From NCBI RefSeq assembly GCF_003350205.1, contig NZ_QLLC01000009.1, positions 45,126 to 109,125 on the forward strand: a DNA stretch of 64,000 nt, written 5' to 3'. The position numbers and the translations under genes were made by a program. Within the stretch, counting starts at the first letter, position 1, and each line of letters begins with the position of its first letter. This document shows positions 56,220 through 64,000 of this stretch, piece after piece. This stretch comes from Brevundimonas bullata. GTDB lineage: Bacteria > Pseudomonadota > Alphaproteobacteria > Caulobacterales > Caulobacteraceae. The notes below the pieces were generated by a model that was not told the DNA's origin, did no database searches, and worked only from the letters and a program-made list of their open reading frames with translations.

Positions 56220-57155
56220 TTAGGCTTGCGGCGTCGCAGCCGGAGGCGTCGTGGTCAGCTTGCAGCCGCCGCCGATTTTTTCAGCCACGGCGCACGGATA
56301 TATCTGCTGGACGGCGTGCGCGGCGTCGGTGCGCGCGATGAAGCCGTCGCCAGCAGCGCAGGAGGCTTCATAGAAGCGGCCATTGTCGTTCTGGCCCATC
56401 AGGCGAACCTGCTGGACGTCGCAAGCGGCGGCGTCCGTTCCGGCCAACCACGATTTCACGGTCGCGGCCTGCTCAGTCGGGGTGGTGAAGGTGCAGGTGG
56501 CGTTCTGGACCAGCACCTGCAGGCACTCGGTTTTCTCCCAGCCGGATGCGGCGCGTTCAATTCTGTAGCCGTCGACGCCGGCGCAGCCGATTTCGTACAC
56601 TAGGCTACCATCCGACGTGGCGCCGATCACAGCGCCCTGATCCACCTGACACGGAACGCCGGCTTCCTGGGCATAGGCGGTGAAGACCGCCATTGCATTG
56701 TCGTTAGCGGGCAGGGTGCAGACGGTGCCGACGTCGGCGGCGGGGTCCGCCTGACGCTTCTTGTCGGCCTGGGAGGCGAGGATCAGGCAATCAAGCGCCT
56801 CAGGCGGGGTGGAGCCGATGATGATATAGCCGGGGCCGGTGGCGCAGACGGCTTCGTAGAGGCTGATTTTTTCCGCGGTCTGGCCCAGCAGCTTGGCTTC
56901 GGTCGCCTGACAGTCCTTGTTGGCTGCGGTGAGGAAGCCTTGCGCTGCGGCCAGGGCGGCAGCCGGATCGGGCGCGGCTTCACGAGCGCGACGGCGGTCC
57001 TGACGCGAGCGGTTTTGGTTCGCTGAGTCGTCCTCGTTAGCGCGTTCACGCTGGGCGCGCTGGTCCATGGGCGACGCCGCCAGAACCGGGGTGAGCGTCG
57101 TCAGCGACAGGGCGACCGCGACGCACAGGGTCTGGCTCAAATGTTTGATGGTCAC
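56220..57155 (-). CDS. Secreted protein with three cysteine-rich repeats
   Basis: A 311-residue exported protein with leader MTIKHLSQTLCVAVALSLTT, a charged low-complexity linker (about 31-62), and three homologous repeats, each with four cysteines: Cys82/104/123/146, Cys169/191/211/221 and Cys245/266/288/298. Shared patterns are LYEAVCATGPGYII, VYEIGCAGVDGYRI and FYEASCAAGDGFIA. Twelve regularly spaced cysteines suggest disulfide-stabilised modules in the periplasm or outside. I do not recognise the family. It is leftward and ends at a strong terminator; the 127 bp before it contain no clear operator. Confidence 0.8.
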   Translation of the reverse strand: MTIKHLSQTLCVAVALSLTTLTPVLAASPMDQRAQRERANEDDSANQNRSRQDRRRAREAAPDPAAALAAAQGFLTAANKDCQATEAKLLGQTAEKISLYEAVCATGPGYIIIGSTPPEALDCLILASQADKKRQADPAADVGTVCTLPANDNAMAVFTAYAQEAGVPCQVDQGAVIGATSDGSLVYEIGCAGVDGYRIERAASGWEKTECLQVLVQNATCTFTTPTEQAATVKSWLAGTDAAACDVQQVRLMGQNDNGRFYEASCAAGDGFIARTDAAHAVQQIYPCAVAEKIGGGCKLTTTPPAATPQA

Positions 57156-57300
57156 GAAAGGGGCTCCTCCGCCTCAAGAAATCGTGAAATCCATGACGCT
57201 CCAGGGATGAGCGGTCAAGCGCGGCCGTGGCCTTGGATTGCGCCGCTGGACCTGACGGGCGCAATTCGCTTATGTCGATCAGTTGCGATTGGAGACTGAC

Positions 57301-58377
57301 TTGGCGGACGGCGTGATGAGTGACGAGGCGGCGACGACCCTGCGCGGCCTGACCTATCCGTCGGGACCGCCGCCAGAGGCTGGTCAGGCGGTCGAGGTCG
57401 CGCCGGGGGTGCTGTGGCTGCGCCTGCCGCTGCCGATGACGCTGAACCATATCAATGTCTACGCCCTGGCGGATGGCGACGGCTGGACCCTAGTGGATAC
57501 AGGCTTGAAGACCAGCGCCTCACGCGAGGGCTGGGAGGCGGCGTTTGTCGGGCCGCTGGGCGGCAAGCCGGTCAAGCGGGTCATCTGCACCCATATGCAT
57601 CCCGATCATATCGGCCTGGCGGGTTGGCTGTGCGCGCGGTTCGATGCGCCGCTGCTGATGTCGCGGCTTGAATATGTGACGGCGCGGATGCTGATCGCCG
57701 ACGAGGGCCGGCCGGCCCCTGACGAGGGCGCGGTCTTCTATCGCGCCGCGGGCTGGAACGAAGAGCAGATCGCCCGTTGGCGCACCGGCTATGGCGGTTT
57801 CGGCAAGGCGGTGGCGGCCATGCCTTCGGCCTATATGCGTCTGACGGAAAACGATGTGTTGCGTATCGGCGATGACGACTGGCAGGTGGTGATCGGCGAA
57901 GGACACAGCCCCGAGCACGTCTGCCTGTGGCGTGAGCGCGACGGCGTCCTGTTGTCCGGCGATCAGATCCTGCCGCGCATTTCCTCGAACGTCTCCGTCT
58001 GGCCGACCGAGCCCGAGGGCGATCCCCTAGGGGAATGGCTGCGCTCGCTTGAGGCGCTGAAGGCTCGGCTGCCGGGCGACCTGTTCGTCCTGCCGTCGCA
58101 CGGCGAGCCCTTTTACGGCGTCACGACCCGGCTGGAGGCCCTGATCCGGGGGCATGAGACCGCATTGAAGCGGCTGGAGCGGACGCTGAAGACGCCGTCT
58201 CGCGCCGTTGACGTCTTCTCGGCCCTGTTCGCGCGCCCGGTGGGCGACGAGGTGCTGAGCATGGCGACGGGTGAGGCGATCGCGCACTTGAACTATCTGG
58301 CCCGCGAGGGGCGGGCCCGGCGTGACCGTGATGAGGCGGGCGTCGATTGGTGGACACTGACGGAGGCGGCGAAATGA
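57301..58377 (+). CDS. MBL-fold metallo-hydrolase
   Basis: A 358-residue metallo-beta-lactamase-fold hydrolase (glyoxalase-II/ribonuclease-type branch). It shows LNHINVYALADGDGWTLVDT, the metal motif CTHMHPDHIGLAGW (HxHxDH), a second site in VIGEGHSPEHVCLW and VLLSGDQILPRIS, and LFVLPSHGEPFYG near the end. The TTG at 57301 has GGAG six bases upstream and is preferred over TTG 57283 or ATG 57316. The stop overlaps the next gene, so it heads a coupled run. Confidence 0.88.
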   Translation: MADGVMSDEAATTLRGLTYPSGPPPEAGQAVEVAPGVLWLRLPLPMTLNHINVYALADGDGWTLVDTGLKTSASREGWEAAFVGPLGGKPVKRVICTHMHPDHIGLAGWLCARFDAPLLMSRLEYVTARMLIADEGRPAPDEGAVFYRAAGWNEEQIARWRTGYGGFGKAVAAMPSAYMRLTENDVLRIGDDDWQVVIGEGHSPEHVCLWRERDGVLLSGDQILPRISSNVSVWPTEPEGDPLGEWLRSLEALKARLPGDLFVLPSHGEPFYGVTTRLEALIRGHETALKRLERTLKTPSRAVDVFSALFARPVGDEVLSMATGEAIAHLNYLAREGRARRDRDEAGVDWWTLTEAAK

Positions 58378-59150
58378 GCGAACACATCAAGGTCGAACTG
58401 GACGGCGGCGTCCTGACGGTCATCTTCGACCGGGCGGACAAGAAGAACGCCATCACCCAGGCCATGTACACGGCCCTGGCCGAGGCGACTGAGCGGGCCA
58501 AGGTGGACGACGCCGTGCGCGTGGTCCTGTTCCGCAGCGAGGGCGACGCCTTTTCGGCCGGCAACGACATCGCCGACTTCATCGCCCTGGGCTCGCAGAG
58601 CAGCGGCGATCTGGTCGAGATGGGGGTGTTCCGCTTCCTCAAGGCCCTGGCTGATCTGGACAAGCCCGCCGTGGCGGCGGTGCGGGGACGGGCCGTGGGC
58701 ATCGGCCTGACCCTGCTGCTGCATTGCGACATGGTGGTGGTGGCCGAGGACGCCTTGCTGTCGGTTCCCTTCGTCAACCTGGCCCTGGCGCCCGAGGCGG
58801 CGTCGTCGTTGCTGTTGCCGGCGACCGTCGGCCACCAGCGGGCGTTTGAACTGTTCGCCCTGGGCGAGGCGATTGACGGCAAGACGGCCCTGGCCTGGGG
58901 TCTGGCCAACCGCGCGGTTCCGGCCGATCAGGTCGACGCCACGGCGCGCCAGTTGGCCGACAAGCTGGCCCAGCGGGCGCCCAACTCGATCCGCAAGACC
59001 AAGGCCCTGATGCGCGACGCGGAGGCCCTGTGGGGCCTGATGCAGCGCGAGGCCCAGGCCTTTGGCTCGCAGATGCGCAGCCCCGAAGCGATGGAGGCCT
59101 TCATGGCCTTCAGCCAGAAACGGGCCCCGGATTTCTCGAAAGCCGGCTGA
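58374..59150 (+). CDS. Enoyl-CoA hydratase/isomerase family protein
   Basis: A 258-residue crotonase-fold enzyme acting on acyl-CoA. Seen are VILFRSEGDAFSAG-type oxyanion segment (VVLFRSEGDAFSAGNDIADF), KPAVAAVRGRAVGIGLTLLL as the second oxyanion-hole turn, and ALAPEAASSLLLPATVG. The typical catalytic Glu/Glu pair is not clear from the sequence by eye, so isomerase or hydratase activity is uncertain. The ATG at 58374 overlaps the TGA of the preceding gene. Confidence 0.9.
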   Translation: MSEHIKVELDGGVLTVIFDRADKKNAITQAMYTALAEATERAKVDDAVRVVLFRSEGDAFSAGNDIADFIALGSQSSGDLVEMGVFRFLKALADLDKPAVAAVRGRAVGIGLTLLLHCDMVVVAEDALLSVPFVNLALAPEAASSLLLPATVGHQRAFELFALGEAIDGKTALAWGLANRAVPADQVDATARQLADKLAQRAPNSIRKTKALMRDAEALWGLMQREAQAFGSQMRSPEAMEAFMAFSQKRAPDFSKAG

Positions 59151-59201
59151 TTTCTCGCGAACGCGATTGATTCGAGGGGGCTGGGGGTCTAGGCGCCGCG
59201 C

Positions 59202-59711
59202 ATGAACGCTGTCGCCCTCCCAGTCTCCGTCGAGTCCGCCGCCCCCGTCCGCATCGAGCGAGAACGATCGGGGGATGCGGCGGCGATCGACGCCCTGGTG
59301 CTGGCGGCCTTTGGTCCCGGTCGGTTCGCCAAGACGGCGGAGCGGCTGCGGGAGGCCGCTCAACTGGCCGTCGGCTTCACCGCCTTCGAGGGCGAGCGGC
59401 TGATCGGCTCGGTGCGCCTGTGGTCGATCATGGCGGGCGAGGCGCGCTCGATCTTCCTCGGTCCCATCGCTGTGGATGCATCCAGCCGTCGCGGCGGGCT
59501 GGGTGCGGAACTGGTGCAGGCCTGCGTCGAGGAGGCCAGGGCGATGAAACTGGACGGCGTCCTGCTGATCGGCGACCCGCCCTATTTCTCGCGCTTCGGC
59601 TTTGTGGCCGCGCCAGACGCCGTCTTCAGCGGGCCGGTGGATCGACGTCGGATCATGTGGCTGCCGATCACGGATGTCGCGCCGGTCGGTCCGGTTCATC
59701 CGGTCGCCTGA
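59202..59711 (+). CDS. GNAT-family N-acetyltransferase
   Basis: A 169-residue acetyltransferase: IDALVLAAFGPGRFAKTAER, GSVRLWSIMAGEARSIFLGP, the acetyl-CoA site VDASSRRGGLGAELVQACVE, and YFSRFGFVAAPDAVF near the end. The family acetylates small molecules or protein N-termini; the substrate is unknown. It starts 51 bp after the hydratase gene and is followed 48 bp later by the DUF1285 gene. Confidence 0.88.
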   Translation: MNAVALPVSVESAAPVRIERERSGDAAAIDALVLAAFGPGRFAKTAERLREAAQLAVGFTAFEGERLIGSVRLWSIMAGEARSIFLGPIAVDASSRRGGLGAELVQACVEEARAMKLDGVLLIGDPPYFSRFGFVAAPDAVFSGPVDRRRIMWLPITDVAPVGPVHPVA

Positions 59712-59759
59712 GGGCCGTTCGACCTTCCTTTGCCGGGCGACGCGCCCCATAGTTCGCTC

Positions 59760-60311
59760 ATGACGAACCCAGAGACATCGTCGGGCCTGTCCAGCGTGGC
59801 TGAAGCCGCGCGTCAGGCGCCGGGGCGGGGGCTGCCGCCAGTGCATCTTTGGCATCCCGAGCATTGCGGCGACATCGACATCCTGATCCGCGCTGACGGG
59901 GTGTGGATGCACGAAGGCTCCCCCATCGGTCGGACGGAACTGGTGCGGTTGTTCTCGACCGTGCTGAGGAAGGACCCGGACGGCTATCATCTGGTCACGC
60001 CCGTCGAGAAGCTGAAGATCAGGGTCGAGGACCTGCCGTTCCGGGCGATCACGATGCAGGCGGTTGACGGCGTGTTGCGCTTCACGACCGATGTGGGCGA
60101 CGTGGTCGAGGCTGGGGCGGACCATCCGATCATTGTCGAGACCGACGCCGCGACCGGCGAACCGGCGCCGCGCGTCCATGTTCGGGCCGATCTGTGGGCG
60201 CGGATCGCGCGGCCGGTCTTCTATGAGCTGGTCGACCGGGCCGAGGCGGCGGAGGGGCGACTGCGGGTGCGGTCCGGCGGCGAGGCCTTCGTTCTGGGAG
60301 CACTGGAATGA
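59760..60311 (+). CDS. DUF1285 protein
   Basis: A 183-residue protein of the DUF1285 family (COG3816): PPVHLWHPEHCGDIDILIRA, WMHEGSPIGRTELVRLFSTV, DGYHLVTPVEKLKIRVEDLP. The family is conserved in alpha- and gammaproteobacteria and often lies beside NUDIX and CCA-adding enzyme genes, as here. Function is unknown. The ATG at 59760 is chosen over 59730; the stop overlaps the NUDIX start. Confidence 0.85.
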   Translation: MTNPETSSGLSSVAEAARQAPGRGLPPVHLWHPEHCGDIDILIRADGVWMHEGSPIGRTELVRLFSTVLRKDPDGYHLVTPVEKLKIRVEDLPFRAITMQAVDGVLRFTTDVGDVVEAGADHPIIVETDAATGEPAPRVHVRADLWARIARPVFYELVDRAEAAEGRLRVRSGGEAFVLGALE

Positions 60312-60970
60312 GCTGCGACAGTCTGAGGGCGCGGCTGGAGGCCCGGCTGGACCCAGTGGAGTCCTGGAGCCCCGAGCGAACGGCCATCCGCTCGGACTAC
60401 GACCTGAACCCGGGCGCGGCGCGGCCGACGCGCGAACTGCGGCCCGCTGCGGTTCTGGTGCCTATCATCATGCATGACGACGGCCCCACGGTGCTGATGA
60501 CGCGGCGCTCGGACAGTCTGGCCAGCCACACCGGCCAGATCGCCTTTCCCGGCGGACGGCTGGACCCTGGCGAGACGGCGGGACAGGCGGCCCTGCGCGA
60601 AGCCTTCGAAGAGGTTTCGCTGGACCCCGGCGTGGTCGAACTGGTGGGGATGGGCGATCCCTATGAAACGGGGACGGGGTTTCTGGTCACGCCGGTGGTC
60701 GGCTGGCTGACCGCCCCGCCGCAGGTCAAGCCGTCGCCGGACGAGGTGGCCGAGGTGTTCGAGGTGCCGTGGGACTTCCTGATGGACCCGGTCAATCACC
60801 GCCGCGACTTCTATGATCCCGAGGGCGGCGCGCGGCGCTGGTTCTGGGCTATGCCGTTCGAGGAACGCTACATCTGGGGCGTGACGGCGGGCATTCTGAA
60901 GGGCCTGTTCGGACGCCTTTACGGCGACGAAATCGAGCCCCTGTCGGCGGCGGCCGAGGACGCCGCGTGA
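60308..60970 (+). CDS. CoA-pyrophosphatase-type NUDIX hydrolase
   Basis: A 220-residue NUDIX enzyme of the CoA/acyl-CoA diphosphatase subgroup. It has the NuCoA signature TRRSDSLASHTGQIAFPGG leading into the Nudix box GGRLDPGETAGQ, REAFEEVSL. The Nudix box has Ser where Gly is usual at the penultimate position. It may cleave CoA to 3',5'-ADP and phosphopantetheine. Its ATG overlaps the DUF1285 stop and its stop overlaps the GTG of cca. Confidence 0.92.
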   Translation: MSCDSLRARLEARLDPVESWSPERTAIRSDYDLNPGAARPTRELRPAAVLVPIIMHDDGPTVLMTRRSDSLASHTGQIAFPGGRLDPGETAGQAALREAFEEVSLDPGVVELVGMGDPYETGTGFLVTPVVGWLTAPPQVKPSPDEVAEVFEVPWDFLMDPVNHRRDFYDPEGGARRWFWAMPFEERYIWGVTAGILKGLFGRLYGDEIEPLSAAAEDAA

Positions 60971-62172
60971 GCCATCGGCTGCAAGGTCAGGACTGGTTGA
61001 CGGCCCCGGCGACGCGGGCGGTCATGGCGGCGCTGGCGGCGGGGGGCGGCCCGGACTGCGCCCGCTTCGTCGGCGGCTGCGTGCGCAACGCCCTGATCGG
61101 GGCTCCCATCGACGACATCGACATCGCCACCACCCTGACGCCTGACGCCGTGGTCGCGGCGCTGAAGGCGGCGGGATTGAGATCGGTCCCGACCGGCATC
61201 GAGCACGGCACGGTGACGGCGATCTCGGAGCATCAGCCGTTTGAGATCACCAGCCTGCGCCGGGACGTCTCGACCGACGGGCGACGCGCCACGGTGGCCT
61301 TCACCACGGACTGGAGCGAGGATGCGGGGCGGCGCGATTTCAGGCTGAACGCCCTCTATGCCGATGCGGACGGCGTCATTCTGGACCCCACCGGCCAGGG
61401 GTTCGACGACGCCATGGCGGGGCGGATCGTCTTTGTCGGCGAACCCGAGGGCCGCATCCGCGAGGACTATCTGCGCATCCTGCGCTTCTATCGGTTCTAT
61501 GCCTGGTACGGGCGGGGCGCGCCCGATGCGGCGGCGGTGGCAGCCTGTGCGGCCCTGGCCGAGGGCGTCGAGCAGTTGTCGGCGGAGCGGGTGTCCAAGG
61601 AACTGTTGAAGCTGCTGGCCGCGCCCGATCCGCGTCCGGCGGGGCGGCTGATGGATGCGGCGGGGGTGCTGAGGCGGGTGCTGAGGCAACCCACTGATCT
61701 GATGCTGTTCGAGGCGATGACGGACTTGAGCGGGGATGCGGTGCTGCGGCTGTCGGCCTTATTGCCCGCTGATCCCGCGCGGGTCGCTGAGATTGCGCGC
61801 GCTCTGCGCCTGTCCAACGCCCAGCGCGACCGGCTGGTCGAGGCGGTCAGTGGCGAGACGACCACGCGCCTGACCGACGCCCAGGCACGGGCGCTGATCT
61901 ATCGCGACGGGCGTCAGGCCTTCGAGGACCGCATCATGCGCGCCTGGGCGGCGGGGGGTGATCCTGACGGCGCGCGGCGACTGGTGGCTCTGGCGCAGGC
62001 CTGGGTGCGCCCGACCATGCCGGTGGGCGGGCGTGATCTGGCGCGGCTGGGCTTGAAGCCGGGGCCGGAGACGGGGCGGGTGCTGAAGGCCTTTGAGGAC
62101 GGCTGGATCGGAGACGACTTCCCTGACCACGGCCACGAGGATCGGATCAGGGCGCTTCTGCCGCCAGCGTAA
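60967..62172 (+). CDS. cca: CCA-adding tRNA nucleotidyltransferase
   Basis: Adds or repairs the CCA end of tRNA. The 401 residues begin at GTG 60967 with FVGGCVRNALIGAPIDDIDI carrying the metal Asp pair, then RRDVSTDGRRATVAFTTDW, the motif RRDFRLNALYADADGVI and RIREDYLRILRFYRFYAWYG. No HD domain follows, which is usual for the alphaproteobacterial form. The 3' end overlaps the convergent endonuclease-fold gene by 26 bp. Confidence 0.95.
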   Translation: MSHRLQGQDWLTAPATRAVMAALAAGGGPDCARFVGGCVRNALIGAPIDDIDIATTLTPDAVVAALKAAGLRSVPTGIEHGTVTAISEHQPFEITSLRRDVSTDGRRATVAFTTDWSEDAGRRDFRLNALYADADGVILDPTGQGFDDAMAGRIVFVGEPEGRIREDYLRILRFYRFYAWYGRGAPDAAAVAACAALAEGVEQLSAERVSKELLKLLAAPDPRPAGRLMDAAGVLRRVLRQPTDLMLFEAMTDLSGDAVLRLSALLPADPARVAEIARALRLSNAQRDRLVEAVSGETTTRLTDAQARALIYRDGRQAFEDRIMRAWAAGGDPDGARRLVALAQAWVRPTMPVGGRDLARLGLKPGPETGRVLKAFEDGWIGDDFPDHGHEDRIRALLPPA

Positions 62173-63106
62173 AGCGGGTGACGACCGGGCGGTGGTCCGA
62201 GCCGGTCTTGCGGCCCAGCCTGCGCTCCAGCAGGGCCAGATCGGGCGAGCGCCAGACCTGGTCGATGGTCATGCCGACCGCTGAGGGCGCCGCCGAGGGC
62301 CAGGTGCCGGGCCAGCCAGGGGCGGGGATCAGACCCGTCTCGGCCTGAATCTGACGACCGATCCGGGCGCTGGACACGCTGTTGAAATCGCCCGCCGCGA
62401 TGACCGGGCCGGTCATGTCGCGGCGGATGGCGGCCAGGGCCGTCGCCTGGTTGATCTGGCCCCACTGATACTGGAAGGGCCAGGGCCGGGTCAGGTGGGC
62501 GCCGATGATGTTGACGGGGCCGAGCGGGGTCTGGGCGACCGCCGCGACCGAGACCAGGCCATCGGGCCGGTCGGGGACAGCGGTCAGGGGATAGCGTGAG
62601 GCGATGGCCGCGCGCGCCGCGCCGCTGGGCCGGTCCACGCGGGCGTTGAGGACGCGATGGGGATAGCCCGCCAGCACGCGATCCAGTTGAGCCGAGGGCG
62701 CGTCGCCGAGCTCGACCAAAACCACGATGTCGGGGTCGGCCTCGGCGATGGACCGGGTGATCGCCTCCACGTCTTCGTTCCAGGCCCACAGGTTTGCGGA
62801 ATAGAGGGTCAGCGTCGGCGCGCCTTCGCGGGGCAGGGCGCCGCCGCGAGGGAACCATTGGGGCCAGACGGCGAGGATCAGAAGCGCGGTGACAGCCAGG
62901 CTCGCGATCATGGCTGGCCGCAGCCGCAGCACGGCATAGAGCAGGCTCAGAACCAGGGTCGCGGCCAGGGCCGGGGCTGGGAACTGGGCCAGAATATCGG
63001 TCCAGCGATGGCCGATGCGGGTCAGCGCCGCCAAGGCGACGGCGGCGGGCGCAGCCAGCAGGCCCAGCGCCGCCAGGTGGATCGCGGCCTTCAAGGGTGA
63101 GATCAA
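62147..63106 (-). CDS. Membrane-anchored endonuclease/exonuclease/phosphatase-fold protein
   Basis: A 319-residue protein with three hydrophobic segments near the N-terminus (AAIHLAALGLLAAPAAVALA, PALAATLVLSLLYAVL, AMIASLAVTALLILAV) and an EEP catalytic domain: LTLYSANLWAWNEDVEAITR, DPDIVVLVELGDAP, NIIGAHLTRPW, VIAAGDFNSV and GSDHRPVVTRF with the metal and catalytic His-Asp. Substrates of this fold range from DNA to lipids, and a membrane anchor suggests the periplasm. The start is TTG at 63106 with GAGGA seven bases upstream; no better start codon lies nearby. Confidence 0.85.
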   Translation of the reverse strand: MISPLKAAIHLAALGLLAAPAAVALAALTRIGHRWTDILAQFPAPALAATLVLSLLYAVLRLRPAMIASLAVTALLILAVWPQWFPRGGALPREGAPTLTLYSANLWAWNEDVEAITRSIAEADPDIVVLVELGDAPSAQLDRVLAGYPHRVLNARVDRPSGAARAAIASRYPLTAVPDRPDGLVSVAAVAQTPLGPVNIIGAHLTRPWPFQYQWGQINQATALAAIRRDMTGPVIAAGDFNSVSSARIGRQIQAETGLIPAPGWPGTWPSAAPSAVGMTIDQVWRSPDLALLERRLGRKTGSDHRPVVTRFTLAAEAP

Positions 63107-63323
63107 ACGAACGTCCTCGCGGAGCAAACGCGGCGGACCGCGCTCTTGGCCTATCCGACCGGGGCGGCGCGTGTCGAGCGCTGCGTGCTCGACCAGGAAC
63201 CTCGCGCACAATCTGAGGGGCCAATGCCGGGAATTTACCGGGTTTGCCGTTCGCTGCGTCCCTTCAACGCGCCGTGGCGGCGGGGCTGAGCAGACTGGTC
63301 CTCCAATCTTTGGAGATCATTCG

Positions 63324-64000
63324 ATGAGCGACGACGCCAGCGCGCGGCTGGGCCTGCCCTATCTGGCCGCCGGACAACTGCAGAAACACGTAACCTTGAA
63401 TGAGGCGCTGACGCGTCTGGATGCCCTGACCCAGACGGCGGTGGTCAGCCGCACGGTGACGGCCCAACCCGCCGCGCCCGCAGACGGCGCGCTCTACATC
63501 CTACCATCCGGCGCGACCGGCGCGGACTGGGGCGGGCGACCGGCAGGCAGTCTGATGCGGGCCGAGGCCGGGGGCTGGATCGTGGTCCCGGCGCCGGACG
63601 GTCTGCTGGCCGTGGTGCTGGATAGCGAGGAGGTGATGGTTCGTCGGGCGGGCGACTGGGCACCGCTGTCGACAGGCGCGGAGCCGGTCACGGCCTTGCA
63701 GAACCTGACCCGTTTGGGCGTGAACACGGAGGCGGACGCGACCAACGTCATCGCCGCCCGGCTGAACAAGGCGCTGTGGACGGCGCTGGAGAGCGAGAGC
63801 GGCGGCGACGGCGACCTGCGCTTCACCTTTAACAAGCAGGGGGCGAGCGATGTCCTGTCCCTGCTGTTCCAGAGCGGCTGGGGCGGGCGGGCCGAGCTGG
63901 GCCTGGTCGGCGACGACGACCTGAGGCTCAAAGTCAGTGCCGACGGCGGAACCTGGCACGACGCCTTCTCGGTGGATCGCACGAGCGGGCGCCTGTGGTT
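63324..64000 (+). CDS. DUF2793 phage/GTA-type protein (partial at the right edge)
   Basis: At least 225 residues open to the window end. It begins MSDDASARLGLPYLAAGQLQ and KHVTLNEALTRLDALTQTAV, the DUF2793 hallmark, followed by DGALYILPSGATGADWGG and GWIVVPAPDGLLAVV. DUF2793 proteins are found with phage tail or gene transfer agent genes in alphaproteobacteria and are probably structural. No other phage gene is visible in the window, so whether this is a prophage edge or a lone domestic copy cannot be told. Confidence 0.85.
   Translation, partial: MSDDASARLGLPYLAAGQLQKHVTLNEALTRLDALTQTAVVSRTVTAQPAAPADGALYILPSGATGADWGGRPAGSLMRAEAGGWIVVPAPDGLLAVVLDSEEVMVRRAGDWAPLSTGAEPVTALQNLTRLGVNTEADATNVIAARLNKALWTALESESGGDGDLRFTFNKQGASDVLSLLFQSGWGGRAELGLVGDDDLRLKVSADGGTWHDAFSVDRTSGRLW

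Overview
The window is high-GC DNA (about two thirds G+C by eye) from an alphaproteobacterium. Gene content and style point to the Caulobacteraceae, most likely Brevundimonas or a close relative. The evidence is three TonB-dependent receptors, the bamD-recN pair, an alphaproteobacterial pet (bc1) operon, an alphaproteobacterial Zur-type box and dispersed short palindromic repeats. It is ordinary chromosome: housekeeping genes mixed with nutrient-acquisition and stress genes. I see no rRNA, tRNA, CRISPR array or complete insertion sequence. A phage/GTA-type DUF2793 gene runs off the right edge.

Region by region. 1-9480: the propionyl-CoA to succinyl-CoA pathway (ScfR-type regulator, pccB, pccA, mutA, mutB, mce), with two matching operator arms between regulator and pccB, a GIY-YIG gene boxed by palindromic repeats between pccB and pccA, and a terminator after mce. 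9500-14500: two TonB receptors, one with a glycine-rich insert and one ZnuD-like with a histidine-rich loop and a Zur-type box. 14500-17740: a MliC-DUF4232 lipoprotein, then the kbl-tdh threonine-degradation pair. 17770-27330: topoisomerase IB, rlmJ, a small monooxygenase, a glutamine amidotransferase, a hybrid histidine kinase, hemF, an M19 dipeptidase, a DUF2726 protein and trmL. 27500-30320: petABC (cytochrome bc1) with terminator. 30400-33870: two tandem M28 peptidases. 33890-36390: metY-like O-acetylhomoserine sulfhydrylase and ychF.

36660-41110 is a leftward copper-handling operon (DUF2946, TonB receptor, PepSY protein, PCuAC chaperone) with a CueR-like 7-7-7 palindrome at its head. 41190-44230: two tandem DUF4139 proteins. 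44480-48010: pth, rplY, a lipoprotein and prs. 48200-51860: bamD and recN, then a secreted ClpP-like protein that sits between recN and a decayed second copy of the recN 3' end. 51860-57160: a CocE/NonD-type hydrolase, two unknown proteins, xthA-type exonuclease III and a secreted protein with three cysteine-rich repeats. 57300-63110: a translationally coupled run of MBL hydrolase, enoyl-CoA hydratase, GNAT, DUF1285, CoA-type NUDIX and CCA-adding enzyme, then a convergent membrane endonuclease/phosphatase-fold protein.

The most interesting points are the ScfR operator pair, the repeat-boxed GIY-YIG gene inside the propionate operon, the copper operon with its possible MerR-family operator, the recN tail duplication around a foreign-looking gene, and the three-repeat cysteine protein. 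I did not find a convincing wholly new multi-gene defence or mobile system.
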